Shown here: piece after piece, positions 15,532-24,178 of the stretch
How the letters are laid out: each line of letters starts with the position of its first letter
How positions within the stretch are numbered: position 1 is the stretch's first letter
Source of the DNA: Flavobacteriaceae bacterium
GTDB taxonomy: Bacteria > Bacteroidota > Bacteroidia > Flavobacteriales > Flavobacteriaceae
Length of the DNA: 40,539 nucleotides
Assembly: GCA_947373225.1 (NCBI GenBank)
Contig: CANBWX010000015.1
Span: 1-40,539 of the forward strand
Direction: 5' to 3'
Position numbers and translations under genes: made by a program
Notes under the pieces: model-generated
Database searches by the model: none
What the model saw: only the letters and a program-made list of their open reading frames with translations
What the model was told of the DNA's origin: nothing

Positions 15532-17433
15532 CTATTTAATCAATTCAAAACTTCTCTTAACGAAAGCGGTAAGTTCTTCGCCTTTCAAAAGGTTTTGAGA
15601 TAATTTTGCCAAGTCTAAAGCTTGTTTTACCAAACCTTCTTGAGCTGTTTTGTCTTGCATATTCAAAATGTTTGAAGCCAAATCCGAGTTGGTATTTACC
15701 ACCAAATTATACATTTCTGGCATATTTCCCATTCCGAACATTCCGCCACCACCAGATTGACTCATTTCTTTCATTCTTCGCATAAATTCGGGTTGCGTGA
15801 TAATGAAAGGTGCAGCCTGACTGTCCATAGCTTCTAATTGAACCGAATACGTTTGTTTTGGAACAAATCCTTCTAAGACTGTTTTCAAGCTTTCTTTTTC
15901 TTCGTCAGATAATTTAGAAATCGTAGTTTCCTCTTTTTTGATTAAATTATCAATATGATCAGAATCGACACGAACGAAAGTCATTTCGCTATTATCGCCT
16001 TCAATTTTTTGAATTAAATGGGAGATAATTGGCGAATCCAAAAGCAAAACTTCATAGCCTTTTTCTTTGGCAATTTCAATATAAGAGTGTTGTGCTTCCT
16101 TACTTCCTGCGTATAAAACAACCAGTTTACCGTCTTTATTGGTTTGATTTTCCTTTAGATTTTCTTTCAATTCGTCTAAAGTAAAGAATTTATTATCTAC
16201 CGTTGGATACAAAACAAAACCGGATGATTTTTCATAGAATTTTTCCTCAGAAAGCATTCCGTATTCCAAAACAATTTTGATGTCGTTCCATTTTTTCTCG
16301 AATTCTTCACGATTTTCAGAGAATAATGATTTCAATTTATCGGCCACTTTACGGGTGATATAATTCGAAATTTTCTTCACTGCAGCATCCGCTTGCAAGC
16401 TAGAACGCGAAACATTCAAAGGAATATCTGGTGAATCGATCACTCCTTTTAGCATCGTCAAAAATTCAGGAACAATTCCTTCTACATTATCGGTTACATA
16501 AACCTGATTTTGGTACAATTGAATTTTGTCTTTCTGAATTTGTAAATCAGAACCCAATTTCGGGAAATATAAAATTCCAGTTAAATTAAACGGATAATCA
16601 ACATTTAAATGGATGTGAAATAACGGTTCTTCAAATTGCATTGGATACAATTCGTGGTAAAAACTTTTATAATCTTCATCCGATAATTCCGTTGGTTGTT
16701 TGGTCCAAGCCGGATTTGGGTTATTGATGATGTTATCCACTTCTACTTCCGTGAAAATTTCGTCTTTGTTTTCAGATTCAACAAATTCGCCTTTCTTTTG
16801 CTCTATTTTCTCAGTTCTAGTTCCAAATTTAATTGGAATAGGCATAAATTTATTATATCTATTCAACAATTCTTTGATTTTGTACTCTTCCAAAAATTCC
16901 AAAGAATCTTCGGCAATGTGTAAAACAATTTCGGTTCCACGGGTGGTTTTGTCCGAAGGTTCTAAAGTGAATTCAGGACTTCCGTCGCATGTCCAGTGTG
17001 CTGCTGGTTCGTCTTTGTGAGATTTTGTAATAATTTCCACTTTCGAAGCTACCATAAAAGCCGAATAGAATCCAAGACCAAAATGTCCAATAATTCCAGA
17101 ATCTTTAGCTGAATCTTTGTATTTTTCCAAAAATTCTTCGGCACCAGAAAAAGCAATTTGATTGATGTATTTTTCTACTTCATCCCCAGTCATCCCCAAA
17201 CCTTGATCGATAATATGCAATTTTTTGCCTTCTTTGTCGATTTTTACTTCGATAATTGGGTTGCCATATTCTACTTTGGCTTCGCCAATGCTTGTTAAGT
17301 GCTTTAATTTTAGTGTAGCATCTGTTCCATTCGAAATCAGTTCACGTAAAAATATTTCGTGATCGCTGTATAAAAATTTCTTGATTAAGGGAAAGATATT
17401 TTCTACCGAAACGTTAATTTTTCCTGTTGTCAT
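15532..17433 (-). CDS. htpG: Molecular chaperone HtpG (Hsp90)
   Basis: Cytoplasmic ATP-dependent Hsp90 dimer, 633 aa. The GHKL ATPase domain shows catalytic Glu31 and Asn35/Asp38 in ELISNGTDAT (most relatives have NASDA or NATDA), DQGLGMTG (about 76-83) and the lid motif IGHFGLGFYSAF. The middle domain carries the conserved VSRSSLQ arginine region, and the C-terminal dimerisation domain is complete. The linker after about 215 is acidic (EFVESENKDEIFTEVEVDN). Transcribed alone. High confidence. Confidence 0.97.
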   Translation of the reverse strand: MTTGKINVSVENIFPLIKKFLYSDHEIFLRELISNGTDATLKLKHLTSIGEAKVEYGNPIIEVKIDKEGKKLHIIDQGLGMTGDEVEKYINQIAFSGAEEFLEKYKDSAKDSGIIGHFGLGFYSAFMVASKVEIITKSHKDEPAAHWTCDGSPEFTLEPSDKTTRGTEIVLHIAEDSLEFLEEYKIKELLNRYNKFMPIPIKFGTRTEKIEQKKGEFVESENKDEIFTEVEVDNIINNPNPAWTKQPTELSDEDYKSFYHELYPMQFEEPLFHIHLNVDYPFNLTGILYFPKLGSDLQIQKDKIQLYQNQVYVTDNVEGIVPEFLTMLKGVIDSPDIPLNVSRSSLQADAAVKKISNYITRKVADKLKSLFSENREEFEKKWNDIKIVLEYGMLSEEKFYEKSSGFVLYPTVDNKFFTLDELKENLKENQTNKDGKLVVLYAGSKEAQHSYIEIAKEKGYEVLLLDSPIISHLIQKIEGDNSEMTFVRVDSDHIDNLIKKEETTISKLSDEEKESLKTVLEGFVPKQTYSVQLEAMDSQAAPFIITQPEFMRRMKEMSQSGGGGMFGMGNMPEMYNLVVNTNSDLASNILNMQDKTAQEGLVKQALDLAKLSQNLLKGEELTAFVKRSFELIK

Positions 17434-17546
17434 ATTTAGATTTTTTAAGTTTTATAATTTAATTCATTTAGTCAAATAAGATACCAATTAAAAAAAAGTG
17501 ACAAATTGTCGGAAATGTTAATTTTATTTCAAAATCCATGTTTAAG

Positions 17547-17578
17547 TTGGAAATTCAGGCTTTAGAATCATATCTTTG
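17547..17578 (+). promoter_or_regulatory. Promoter of the lipocalin-like/OmpA-like lipoprotein pair
   Basis: TTG (17547-17549), 21 bp, then TATCTTTG (17571-17578), matching the Bacteroidetes consensus; 30 bp upstream of the first ATG. Confidence 0.7.
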
Positions 17579-17608
17579 CGTAAGTTTAATCTTTAAAATC
17601 CCTCAAAA

Positions 17609-18085
17609 ATGAAAAAAATTATTGCATTGGTGATCATTGCTATTTTGCTATTTTCTTGTAAAACCACTTCGGTTACAAGCACAAAATTAGACAGAAAATC
17701 ACAAGTTGAAATCAAAGGAAATTGGGTAATAAGCGCTGTGACTTTTGGTGGTTCCGAATATTTTAAAGTAAATTCCTTTCAAATTGCCGATTCACAATGC
17801 TTTGTAGGAAGTACTTGGAAATTCATTTCGAATAACAATAAAGGAGAAATGGCTTTGACCAAAACAGATTGTCCAACATTTAGTTCGCCAATTACTTGGT
17901 TTGTAAATAATGAAGGTCAATTTGTTATGAAAATTCTTGATGCAGGCGAAAAAGCCAAAAAAGTTAGAGAAGGTTATGTTTTAAATATCGCCAATCAAAC
18001 TCCTACTTCTTTTCAATTGACAGAAAATATAAATGTTGGTGGAAAACTAACTGTAATAGTTTACCAATTTCAAAAAAATAACTAA
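17609..18085 (+). CDS. Lipocalin-like lipoprotein
   Basis: A 158-aa lipoprotein (lipobox LLFSC, Cys17). From about residue 36 the pattern KGNWVISAVTFGG, GSTWKFISNNNKGEMAL and QLTENINVGGKLTVIVYQF is that of the small lipocalin-like beta-barrel domain common in Bacteroidetes lipoproteins, with two further cysteines (in SQCF and DCPT) that may form a disulfide. Ligand unknown. The OmpA-like lipoprotein gene follows after 14 bp, so the two are almost certainly co-transcribed from the promoter at 17547-17578 and may act together at the outer membrane. Confidence 0.82.
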   Translation: MKKIIALVIIAILLFSCKTTSVTSTKLDRKSQVEIKGNWVISAVTFGGSEYFKVNSFQIADSQCFVGSTWKFISNNNKGEMALTKTDCPTFSSPITWFVNNEGQFVMKILDAGEKAKKVREGYVLNIANQTPTSFQLTENINVGGKLTVIVYQFQKNN

Positions 18086-18099
18086 TAAAAAATAAAAAC

Positions 18100-18795
18100 A
18101 TGAAAAAGATTACGATAGTTGCATTAGCATTAGTTATGACAATAGGTTCACTTATGACAAGTTGTGACGCTATAAAAAATACAAATAGCACACAAAAAGG
18201 AGCTGGAATAGGCGTTGTAGCCGGAGGTTTATTAGGAGCAGTTCTTGGAAACAACATTGGTAAAGGCGGTAACTCAGCTTTGGGCGCTGTTTTGGGTGGT
18301 GTTATTGGCGGAGTTGCCGGTGGTGTCATCGGGAACAAAATGGATAAGCAAGCCAGAGAAATTGGAACTGCACTTCCTGGAGCCGATGTGGTTCGTGTAG
18401 GAGAAGGAATTAAGTTAGTTTTAAATGAAAATGCGGTACGTTTTGATACCAATAAATCAACTTTGACTGCTACTGCAAAAGCGAATTTAGATAAATTAGT
18501 TTTGGTTTTTAATGAATATCCAGATACGAATATTATGATCTACGGTTATACCGATAGCACAGGTTCAGCCGAACATAATTTGAAATTGTCACAAGAAAGA
18601 GCGACTTCAGTAAAAAATTATTTGGTTAGCAAAGGATTACTTGCAACTCGATTCAACACAACTGGATTAGGAATTGCAGATCCAATTGCAACCAATGATA
18701 CTCCAGAAGGAAGAACCCAAAATCGTCGTGTAGAATTTGCTATTACTGCGAATGACAAGATGGTGCAAGATGCAAAAAAAGAGTCTGGAAATTAA
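18100..18795 (+). CDS. OmpA-like peptidoglycan-binding lipoprotein with glycine zipper
   Basis: A 231-aa outer-membrane lipoprotein anchoring the envelope to peptidoglycan (YiaD-like). The lipobox ends at Cys22 (LMTSC). A glycine-zipper segment (about 34-85: GAGIGVVAGGLLGAVLGNN, GGVIGGVAGGVIGNK) precedes the OmpA C-terminal domain (about 105-220), where YGYTDSTG, NLKLSQERATSVKNYL and NRRVEF carry the peptidoglycan-binding Asp and Arg positions. Second gene of the pair with the lipocalin-like protein. Ends at a terminator that is duplicated 818 bp downstream. Confidence 0.93.
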   Translation: MKKITIVALALVMTIGSLMTSCDAIKNTNSTQKGAGIGVVAGGLLGAVLGNNIGKGGNSALGAVLGGVIGGVAGGVIGNKMDKQAREIGTALPGADVVRVGEGIKLVLNENAVRFDTNKSTLTATAKANLDKLVLVFNEYPDTNIMIYGYTDSTGSAEHNLKLSQERATSVKNYLVSKGLLATRFNTTGLGIADPIATNDTPEGRTQNRRVEFAITANDKMVQDAKKESGN

Positions 18796-18810
18796 ATTTT
18801 AGATTTAATA

Positions 18811-18850
18811 ATCAATCATAAGCTACTTCGTTTGGAGTAGCTTTTTTTTG
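18811..18850 (+). terminator. OmpA-like gene terminator; left copy of a 39-bp direct repeat
   Basis: AAGCTACT (18819-18826) pairs with AGTAGCTT (18835-18842), followed by eight T. The sequence from ATCAATCATAAGCTACTTCG to the T-run recurs at 19629-19667 with only one T fewer. Weaker similarity extends about 10 bp to the left (AGATTTAATA versus GGATTTGAAT). Confidence 0.9.
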
Positions 18851-19049
18851 AATTTCTCACTAGCTATGTAAAGGATTCCTGTAAAAACCAGATTTTTTAT
18901 TAAAAAAATTAATATAAGATTAAACTATTTTGTAGATTTACTTAGTAAGTTCGCTATTGCTTGAGTGATTTAGTTGCTTGTAGTATGGGCACGGATTTCA
19001 AATCAGCGCGAGTGGTTTTCAGTACATAATAGAAGTTAAAATTAAACTT

Positions 19050-19658
19050 ATGAAAAATATACATATCGGATTAAGTATTTATAAGTCAATTTTAATAATA
19101 TTAATTTTAATAACATTTACTTGCCTTTTTTTTCAATTTATAATAAATCCACAAAATTATATTTCAATTATTTGTCCTAGTAGAAGTTTTGTACAACTGA
19201 CTGGTATAATTACAACGATTATTTCATCAATTTTATTGATTTTATTTACTTTAAATTTATTATTCAATAGAAATCGAGGTATAACTATCAATGAAAAAGG
19301 AGTCATTGTAAATATGAATGTTTTTGACAAACAAAACATATTGATTGAATGGTCAAATATTAAAAGTATTGAACGGATTGAATATTACAATCAAAATCTT
19401 ATTATTATTTATTTAAAAAATAATGATGTTTTTTTTAATAAAATTAATAACAGAATTAATTTGTTTATGCATAAATATAGTTTAAAAACATTAGGGTCTC
19501 CAATAACTTTTACTTCTAGAGCCCTAAAAATAAAAAACAATGATGAATTAGAACAATTACTTCAAGACAGCTTTAATGAGTTTAAAAAGAAAAATAAAGA
19601 AGTTAAACCCGACCGCTCGGATTTGAATATCAATCATAAGCTACTTCGTTTGGAGTAG
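19050..19658 (+). CDS. STM3941-like membrane protein, probably inserted gene
   Basis: A 202-aa protein with two N-terminal membrane helices (about 12-34 and 50-72), then a cytosolic part with ITINEKGVIVN, IEWSNIKSIERIEYYNQNLI and MHKYSLKTLGSPITFTSRAL. This is the layout of the STM3941 family (PH-like domain after two helices); function unknown. The gene is much more AT-rich than its neighbours. Its last ten codons (from about NINHK to the stop, LLRLE) are encoded by the right-hand terminator copy, so the natural 3' end was probably replaced when the segment inserted. It lies between two copies of a 39-bp repeat. Confidence 0.75.
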   Translation: MKNIHIGLSIYKSILIILILITFTCLFFQFIINPQNYISIICPSRSFVQLTGIITTIISSILLILFTLNLLFNRNRGITINEKGVIVNMNVFDKQNILIEWSNIKSIERIEYYNQNLIIIYLKNNDVFFNKINNRINLFMHKYSLKTLGSPITFTSRALKIKNNDELEQLLQDSFNEFKKKNKEVKPDRSDLNINHKLLRLE

Positions 19659-19667
19659 CTTTTTTTG
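19629..19667 (+). terminator. Right copy of the 39-bp terminator repeat
   Basis: Same stem (AAGCTACT/AGTAGCTT) and T-run as 18811-18850. The stop codon of the STM3941-like gene (TAG, 19656-19658) lies inside the stem's right arm. Confidence 0.9.
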
Positions 19668-19690
19668 CATTGAATTCAAATTAAACATTG

Positions 19691-19698
19691 TAAATTTG
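19691..19698 (+). promoter_or_regulatory. Promoter -7 element of the ABC ATPase gene
   Basis: TAAATTTG, preceded by TTG (19670-19672) with 18 bp between; 17 bp upstream of ATG 19716. Confidence 0.6.
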
Positions 19699-19715
19699 AC
19701 ATTTTAAACCCGATT

Positions 19716-20657
19716 ATGCTCGAATTAAAAAATATTTCCTTCACGTACATTGATGATATTGTTATTAAGAATGTCAGTTTTTCTATTGCTAAAGGTCAAA
19801 ATGTGGCGGTAATTGGCGAAAGCGGCTGCGGAAAAAGTACGCTTCTCAAATTGATTTATGGACTTTATGATTTAGATGAAGGGGAAATTTGGCATGAAGA
19901 AAAAGCGATTCGTGGGCCCAAATACAATCTTATTCCGGGTGAAGATTACATCAAATATTTAGCCCAAGATTTCGGTTTGATGCCTTATACAAGCGTCGAA
20001 CAAAATGTTGGGAGTTTTTTGTCGAATATTTATAAAGACAAGAAAAAAGCGCGAGTTGATGAACTTCTAGAAATGGTCGAAATGACCGATTTTGCTAAAA
20101 CAAAAGTCAAATATTTGAGTGGCGGACAGCAGCAAAGAGTGGCTTTGGCAAGAGTTTTGGCATTAGAACCGGAAATACTTTTGCTTGACGAACCTTTTAG
20201 TCAAATAGATTCTTTTCGAAAAAATACGTTGCGCAGAAATTTGTTTCGTTACTTAAAAGAAAAGCAAATTACCTGTATCATTGCCACGCATGACAGCACC
20301 GAAGCCTTGTCGTTTTCGGATGAAACCATTGTGATGCAAAACGGAAAAGTGATTGCAAAAGACAATCCAAAAGCATTATTCGAAAATTCTTCTAATAAAT
20401 ATATTGCTTCGCTTTTCGGAGAAGTAAATGAACTGAATTTATCTCATTTTAATTCCCATAAAAACGGAACTATTTTACTTTATCCGCACCAATTGAAAGT
20501 GGCGAAAAATGGAATTTTGAAAGTAATCGTAAAACAATCTTATTTTAAAGCGAATCATTATTTAGTAGAAGCTAATTTTGCAGGTCAAGCAATTTTCTTC
20601 GAACATGATTCCCAATTAGAACCCAATCAGGAAGTAAGATTGTCGTTGTCAAAATAG
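19716..20657 (+). CDS. ABC transporter ATP-binding protein with C-terminal TOBE-like domain
   Basis: A 313-aa ATPase. Walker A GESGCGKST (34-42), signature LSGGQQQR (133-140), Walker B ILLLDEPFSQ (153-162) and the switch His in IIATHDS are all intact. Residues about 235-313 form a TOBE-like extension (TILLYPHQLKV, with a basic beta-strand region), as in PotA/FbpC/CysA-type importers. No permease or binding-protein gene is adjacent on either side, so the partner must be encoded elsewhere or the ATPase has another role. It has its own promoter. The transported substrate cannot be inferred. Confidence 0.88.
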   Translation: MLELKNISFTYIDDIVIKNVSFSIAKGQNVAVIGESGCGKSTLLKLIYGLYDLDEGEIWHEEKAIRGPKYNLIPGEDYIKYLAQDFGLMPYTSVEQNVGSFLSNIYKDKKKARVDELLEMVEMTDFAKTKVKYLSGGQQQRVALARVLALEPEILLLDEPFSQIDSFRKNTLRRNLFRYLKEKQITCIIATHDSTEALSFSDETIVMQNGKVIAKDNPKALFENSSNKYIASLFGEVNELNLSHFNSHKNGTILLYPHQLKVAKNGILKVIVKQSYFKANHYLVEANFAGQAIFFEHDSQLEPNQEVRLSLSK

Positions 20658-20889
20658 TTTCGAAAATAGTATTGTCCATTGCTAGAAAATTAGTAATTTG
20701 TGGTCTGATTTACTAAATTAAGTAGTAACTATATTATAACATCGTATTTTTAAAATTGCAGCTATTTGTATAAGTTATTGATTTTAAAGCGTTTTTAAAA
20801 CATTTCAGACTTTTAGCTTTACGACTTTTAAACTTTCGACTTACTTAAATTGAGTTTACAGCCACAATTCTAATATAAACAACCAAACA

Positions 20890-21897
20890 ATGTACCATTC
20901 AAAAATTACTGGATTAGGATATTATGTTCCTTCCAATGTTGTGACCAACGACGATTTATCGAAAATTATTGATACTAATGACGAATGGATTCAGGAACGA
21001 ACCGGGATTCAGGAGCGAAGACATATAATTCGTGGCGAAGATACCACGACAACAATGGGCGTGAAAGCGGCTAAAATTGCTATCGAACGTTCTGGAGTTG
21101 CCAAAGAAGATATTGATTTTATCGTTTTTGCCACATTAAGTCCCGATTACTATTTTCCTGGCCCAGGAGTTTTGGTGCAACATGATTTAGGACTGAGAAC
21201 AGTTGGCGCATTAGACGTCAGAAATCAATGTTCGGGTTTTGTTTATGCACTTTCGGTTGCCGATCAATACATAAAAACGGGAATGTATAAAAACGTTTTG
21301 GTGATTGGTTCCGAATTACAATCGACCGGATTAGATATGACGACTCGTGGTCGCGGTGTCTCGGTTATTTTTGGCGATGGAGCAGGAGCAGCGGTTTTGA
21401 GCAGAGAAGAAGATTTGTCAAAAGGAATTCTTTCGACCCATTTGCATTCCGAAGGGCAACACGCCGAAGAATTAATTGTAAAAGCACCTGGAATGGGAGG
21501 ACGATGGATTACTGATATTTTAGCGGATAATGATCCAAACGACGAAAGTTATTTTCCGTATATGAATGGAACATTTGTATTTAAAAATGCCGTTGTTCGT
21601 TTTGCCGAAGTAATAAACGAAGGATTACAAGCCAACGATTTGCAGGTCTCGGACATCGATTTGCTTATTCCGCATCAAGCAAATTTGAGAATTTCACAGT
21701 TTATCCAAAAGAAATTTAAGTTGAATGATGATCAAGTTTTCAATAATATTCAGAAATATGGCAATACTACCGCCGCGTCAATTCCGATTGCTTTGACAGA
21801 AGCTTGGGAACAAGGAAAAATAAAATCGGGTGATACTGTTGTTTTAGCTGCTTTCGGAAGTGGATTTACTTGGGGAAGCGTTATTATAAAATGGTAA
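20890..21897 (+). CDS. fabH: 3-oxoacyl-ACP synthase III
   Basis: Starts type II fatty acid synthesis by condensing an acyl-CoA with malonyl-ACP. The 335-aa protein has the Cys114 (NQCSGF), His262 (PHQANLR) and Asn292 (YGNTTAAS) catalytic triad. It is slightly longer than E. coli FabH because of a segment around 200-228 (APGMGGRWITDILADNDPND), seen also in other Bacteroidetes ketosynthases from memory. No other fab gene is adjacent, so it may be the housekeeping FabH or a paralogue. The 232 bp upstream (20658-20889) hold short ACTTT-rich near-repeats (about 20810-20845) but no clear promoter core. Confidence 0.95.
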   Translation: MYHSKITGLGYYVPSNVVTNDDLSKIIDTNDEWIQERTGIQERRHIIRGEDTTTTMGVKAAKIAIERSGVAKEDIDFIVFATLSPDYYFPGPGVLVQHDLGLRTVGALDVRNQCSGFVYALSVADQYIKTGMYKNVLVIGSELQSTGLDMTTRGRGVSVIFGDGAGAAVLSREEDLSKGILSTHLHSEGQHAEELIVKAPGMGGRWITDILADNDPNDESYFPYMNGTFVFKNAVVRFAEVINEGLQANDLQVSDIDLLIPHQANLRISQFIQKKFKLNDDQVFNNIQKYGNTTAASIPIALTEAWEQGKIKSGDTVVLAAFGSGFTWGSVIIKW

Positions 21898-21993
21898 AAG
21901 ATTTAGTTGTCTTTATGGGAATTAAGTAAAATATTATTTTTTATTTGAACCATTAAGGGATTAAGTTTCTTTAAGGGCTATAATCTTAATTTT

Positions 21994-22063
21994 TGTCATT
22001 TCGACAAAGGAGAAATCACATAGCGAGAGCAACTAATGTGATTCTTCGTTCCTCAGAATGACA
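21994..22063. repeat. Dispersed imperfect inverted repeat (TCATTTCGAC type)
   Basis: TGTCATTTCGACAAAGGAG followed by AAATCACAT (21994-22021) pairs imperfectly (20 of 28 positions) with the right arm ending CAGAATGACA (22036-22063). Perfect outer (TGTCATT) and inner (AATCACAT) ends flank a mismatched middle. This motif is one I recognise as scattered between genes in flavobacteria. It stands free between fabH and argS. Confidence 0.75.
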
Positions 22064-22214
22064 AAATAGTGAGGTTTTTTTATTTTTTGTATAACTTAAC
22101 TATAGTTCTATTATATTTCTATAAAAAGCCAAAGTTGGATAATAACTTTGGTTTTTTTTATGAAAACACATTTGAGTTTGCCGTTTTTTGCTGCCATTTT
22201 CTATGGGAAATACC

Positions 22215-22222
22215 TATATTTG
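22215..22222 (+). promoter_or_regulatory. Promoter -7 element of argS
   Basis: TATATTTG matches TAnnTTTG; a run TTTTTTG ends 24 bp upstream (22190). It predicts a leader of about 80 nt containing the inverted repeat at 22244-22283 and rules out the longer upstream reading frame. Confidence 0.6.
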
Positions 22223-22243
22223 CAACCTTAAAAAAAATGGTTT

Positions 22244-22283
22244 TAGGTCTTGGGTTTTGGGTTTTAGTTTTACCCAAGACCTA
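22244..22283 (+). promoter_or_regulatory. Perfect inverted repeat in the argS leader
   Basis: TAGGTCTTGGGT (22244-22255) is the exact reverse complement of ACCCAAGACCTA (22272-22283), with a 16-nt spacer TTTGGGTTTTAGTTTT. It lies between the predicted transcription start (about 22229) and the argS ATG (22312). It has no T-tract immediately after it, so it is not a simple terminator; a role in translation or mRNA stability is possible but unproven. Confidence 0.65.
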
Positions 22284-22311
22284 TAACCCGAGACCCAAAA
22301 AAACAAAAAAA

Positions 22312-24090
22312 ATGACATTATCGCAAATACTCACGCCTTCTATTGAAAAAGCTGTTCAGGCTTTATTTGACATTGCTATCGACAAAGTTGAATTTCAAAC
22401 CACTCGCAAGGAATTTGAAGGTGATATTACCATGGTGATTTTTCCGTTGTTAAAGGTTATCAAAAGTAACCCTGTAGAATTAGGAAATAAAATCGGGAAT
22501 TATTTGGTCGAAAATGTTTCGGAAGTAAGTAAATTTAATGTGGTTTCGGGTTTTTTGAACATCGTAATTTCGGATGAATATTATTTGAATTTCTTCAACG
22601 AAATACGAGGAAATGAGAAATTCGGATTCGTTACGCCTTCGGCTGATGACAAAGCAGTAATGGTCGAATATTCTTCGCCAAACACTAATAAACCGTTGCA
22701 TTTAGGTCATGTTCGTAATAATCTTTTAGGTTATTCGGTTGCCGAAATCATCAAAGCTTCGGGCAAAAAAGTATACAAAACCCAAATCATAAACGATCGT
22801 GGAATCCATATTTGCAAGTCGATGTTGGCTTGGCAAAAATTCGGAAACGGCGAAACTCCAGCAAGTACAGGATTGAAAGGCGATAAATTAGTTGGTAATT
22901 ATTATGTGGCTTTTGATAAAGAGTATAAAGTAGAAATTGCCCAATTAATTGCTCAAGGAAAAACCGAAGATGAAGCCAAAAAGCAAGCGCCAATCATTAT
23001 AGAAGCGCAAGAAATGCTCTTGAAATGGGAAGCTGGCGATGAAGAAGTAATTTCGCTTTGGAAAACCATGAACCAATGGGTTTATGATGGTTTCGAAACA
23101 ACGTATAAAAATCTTGGAGTTGATTTTGATCAATATTATTACGAAAGCAATACCTATTTGTTAGGGAAAGATGTAGTTCAAATTGGTTTGGAGAAAGGTG
23201 TTTTCGAAAAAGATCCTGATGGTTCTGTTTGGATCGATTTGACCGACGAAGGTTTAGACCGAAAAATTGTCTTGCGTTCGGATGGAACCGCGGTTTATAT
23301 GACGCAAGATATTGGAACAGCCATTCAGCGTGTAAAGGATTTTCCAGATGTTGGTGGGATGGTTTATACCGTGGGTAACGAGCAAGATTATCATTTTAAG
23401 GTTTTGTTTTTAATCTTGAAAAAACTAGGTTTTGATTGGTCTAAAAATCTATTTCATTTGTCTTACGGAATGGTCGATTTGCCTTCTGGAAAAATGAAGT
23501 CGCGTGAAGGAACTGTTGTCGATGCCGATGATTTGATGCAAGAAATGACCGATACCGCACAAAAAATATCCGAAGATTTAGGGAAATTAGATGGTTTTTC
23601 GGCAGAAGAAAAAGCAAAACTTTTCAAAACTATAGGACTTGGAGCATTGAAATATTATATTTTGAAAGTAGATCCCAAAAAACGAATCCTTTTTGACCCC
23701 GAAGAATCAGTTGATTTTGCTGGGAATACAGGGCCGTTTATTCAATATACCTATGCTAGAATTCAATCGATAATTCGCAAGGCCAATTTTGATTTTTCTA
23801 CTAATCCAAAAATCGAATCGCTTCATGAAAAGGAAAAAGAGTTGTTGAAACAAATTGAATTATTTCCAGAAGTAATACAAAATGCGGCGCAAAATCATAG
23901 CCCGGCTTTAATAGCTAATTATACCTATGATTTGGTTCGTGAATACAATTCGTTTTATCAAACGGTTTCTATTTTAGGCGAAGAAGATTTGGATAAAAAA
24001 ATATTCAGGGTACAACTTTCTAAAAAGGTTGCCGAAACAATTGCTTCTGCCTTTCAGTTGATGGGAATAGAAGTTCCGGAGAGAATGTAA
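22312..24090 (+). CDS. argS: Arginyl-tRNA synthetase
   Basis: Class I synthetase charging tRNA-Arg, 592 aa. The HIGH-like motif is HLGH in NTNKPLHLGHVRNNLLG; the KMSKS position is KMKSR in LPSGKMKSREGTVV. The N-terminal Add1 domain (about 1-90) precedes the catalytic core, and the DALR anticodon-binding domain ends the protein. The frame is open 81 codons farther upstream (from 22069), but that part runs through the promoter and inverted repeat, so MTLSQILTPSIEKA at 22312 is the start. High confidence. Confidence 0.96.
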   Translation: MTLSQILTPSIEKAVQALFDIAIDKVEFQTTRKEFEGDITMVIFPLLKVIKSNPVELGNKIGNYLVENVSEVSKFNVVSGFLNIVISDEYYLNFFNEIRGNEKFGFVTPSADDKAVMVEYSSPNTNKPLHLGHVRNNLLGYSVAEIIKASGKKVYKTQIINDRGIHICKSMLAWQKFGNGETPASTGLKGDKLVGNYYVAFDKEYKVEIAQLIAQGKTEDEAKKQAPIIIEAQEMLLKWEAGDEEVISLWKTMNQWVYDGFETTYKNLGVDFDQYYYESNTYLLGKDVVQIGLEKGVFEKDPDGSVWIDLTDEGLDRKIVLRSDGTAVYMTQDIGTAIQRVKDFPDVGGMVYTVGNEQDYHFKVLFLILKKLGFDWSKNLFHLSYGMVDLPSGKMKSREGTVVDADDLMQEMTDTAQKISEDLGKLDGFSAEEKAKLFKTIGLGALKYYILKVDPKKRILFDPEESVDFAGNTGPFIQYTYARIQSIIRKANFDFSTNPKIESLHEKEKELLKQIELFPEVIQNAAQNHSPALIANYTYDLVREYNSFYQTVSILGEEDLDKKIFRVQLSKKVAETIASAFQLMGIEVPERM

Positions 24091-24178
24091 GTGTCAATTA
24101 CGAAATGAAAATCAAGAACTACGTTTAAAATCAAGTATTTACAACTTGAAAAACGACATTATATTCTCATTACTTAAT

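Noticed and set aside
16700..17020. Plus-strand frames inside htpG
   Set aside because: Antisense shadows; htpG is complete and well conserved here.
18003..18452. 149-codon minus-strand frame
   Set aside because: Proline-rich shadow of the glycine-zipper OmpA-like gene.
20658..20889. ACTTT-rich near-repeats upstream of fabH
   Set aside because: Too short and degenerate to call a tandem array, and no promoter core or RNA structure could be supported.
22069..22311. 81-residue N-terminal extension of ArgS
   Set aside because: It contains the promoter core and the leader inverted repeat; ArgS family proteins begin at the MTLSQ-type start.
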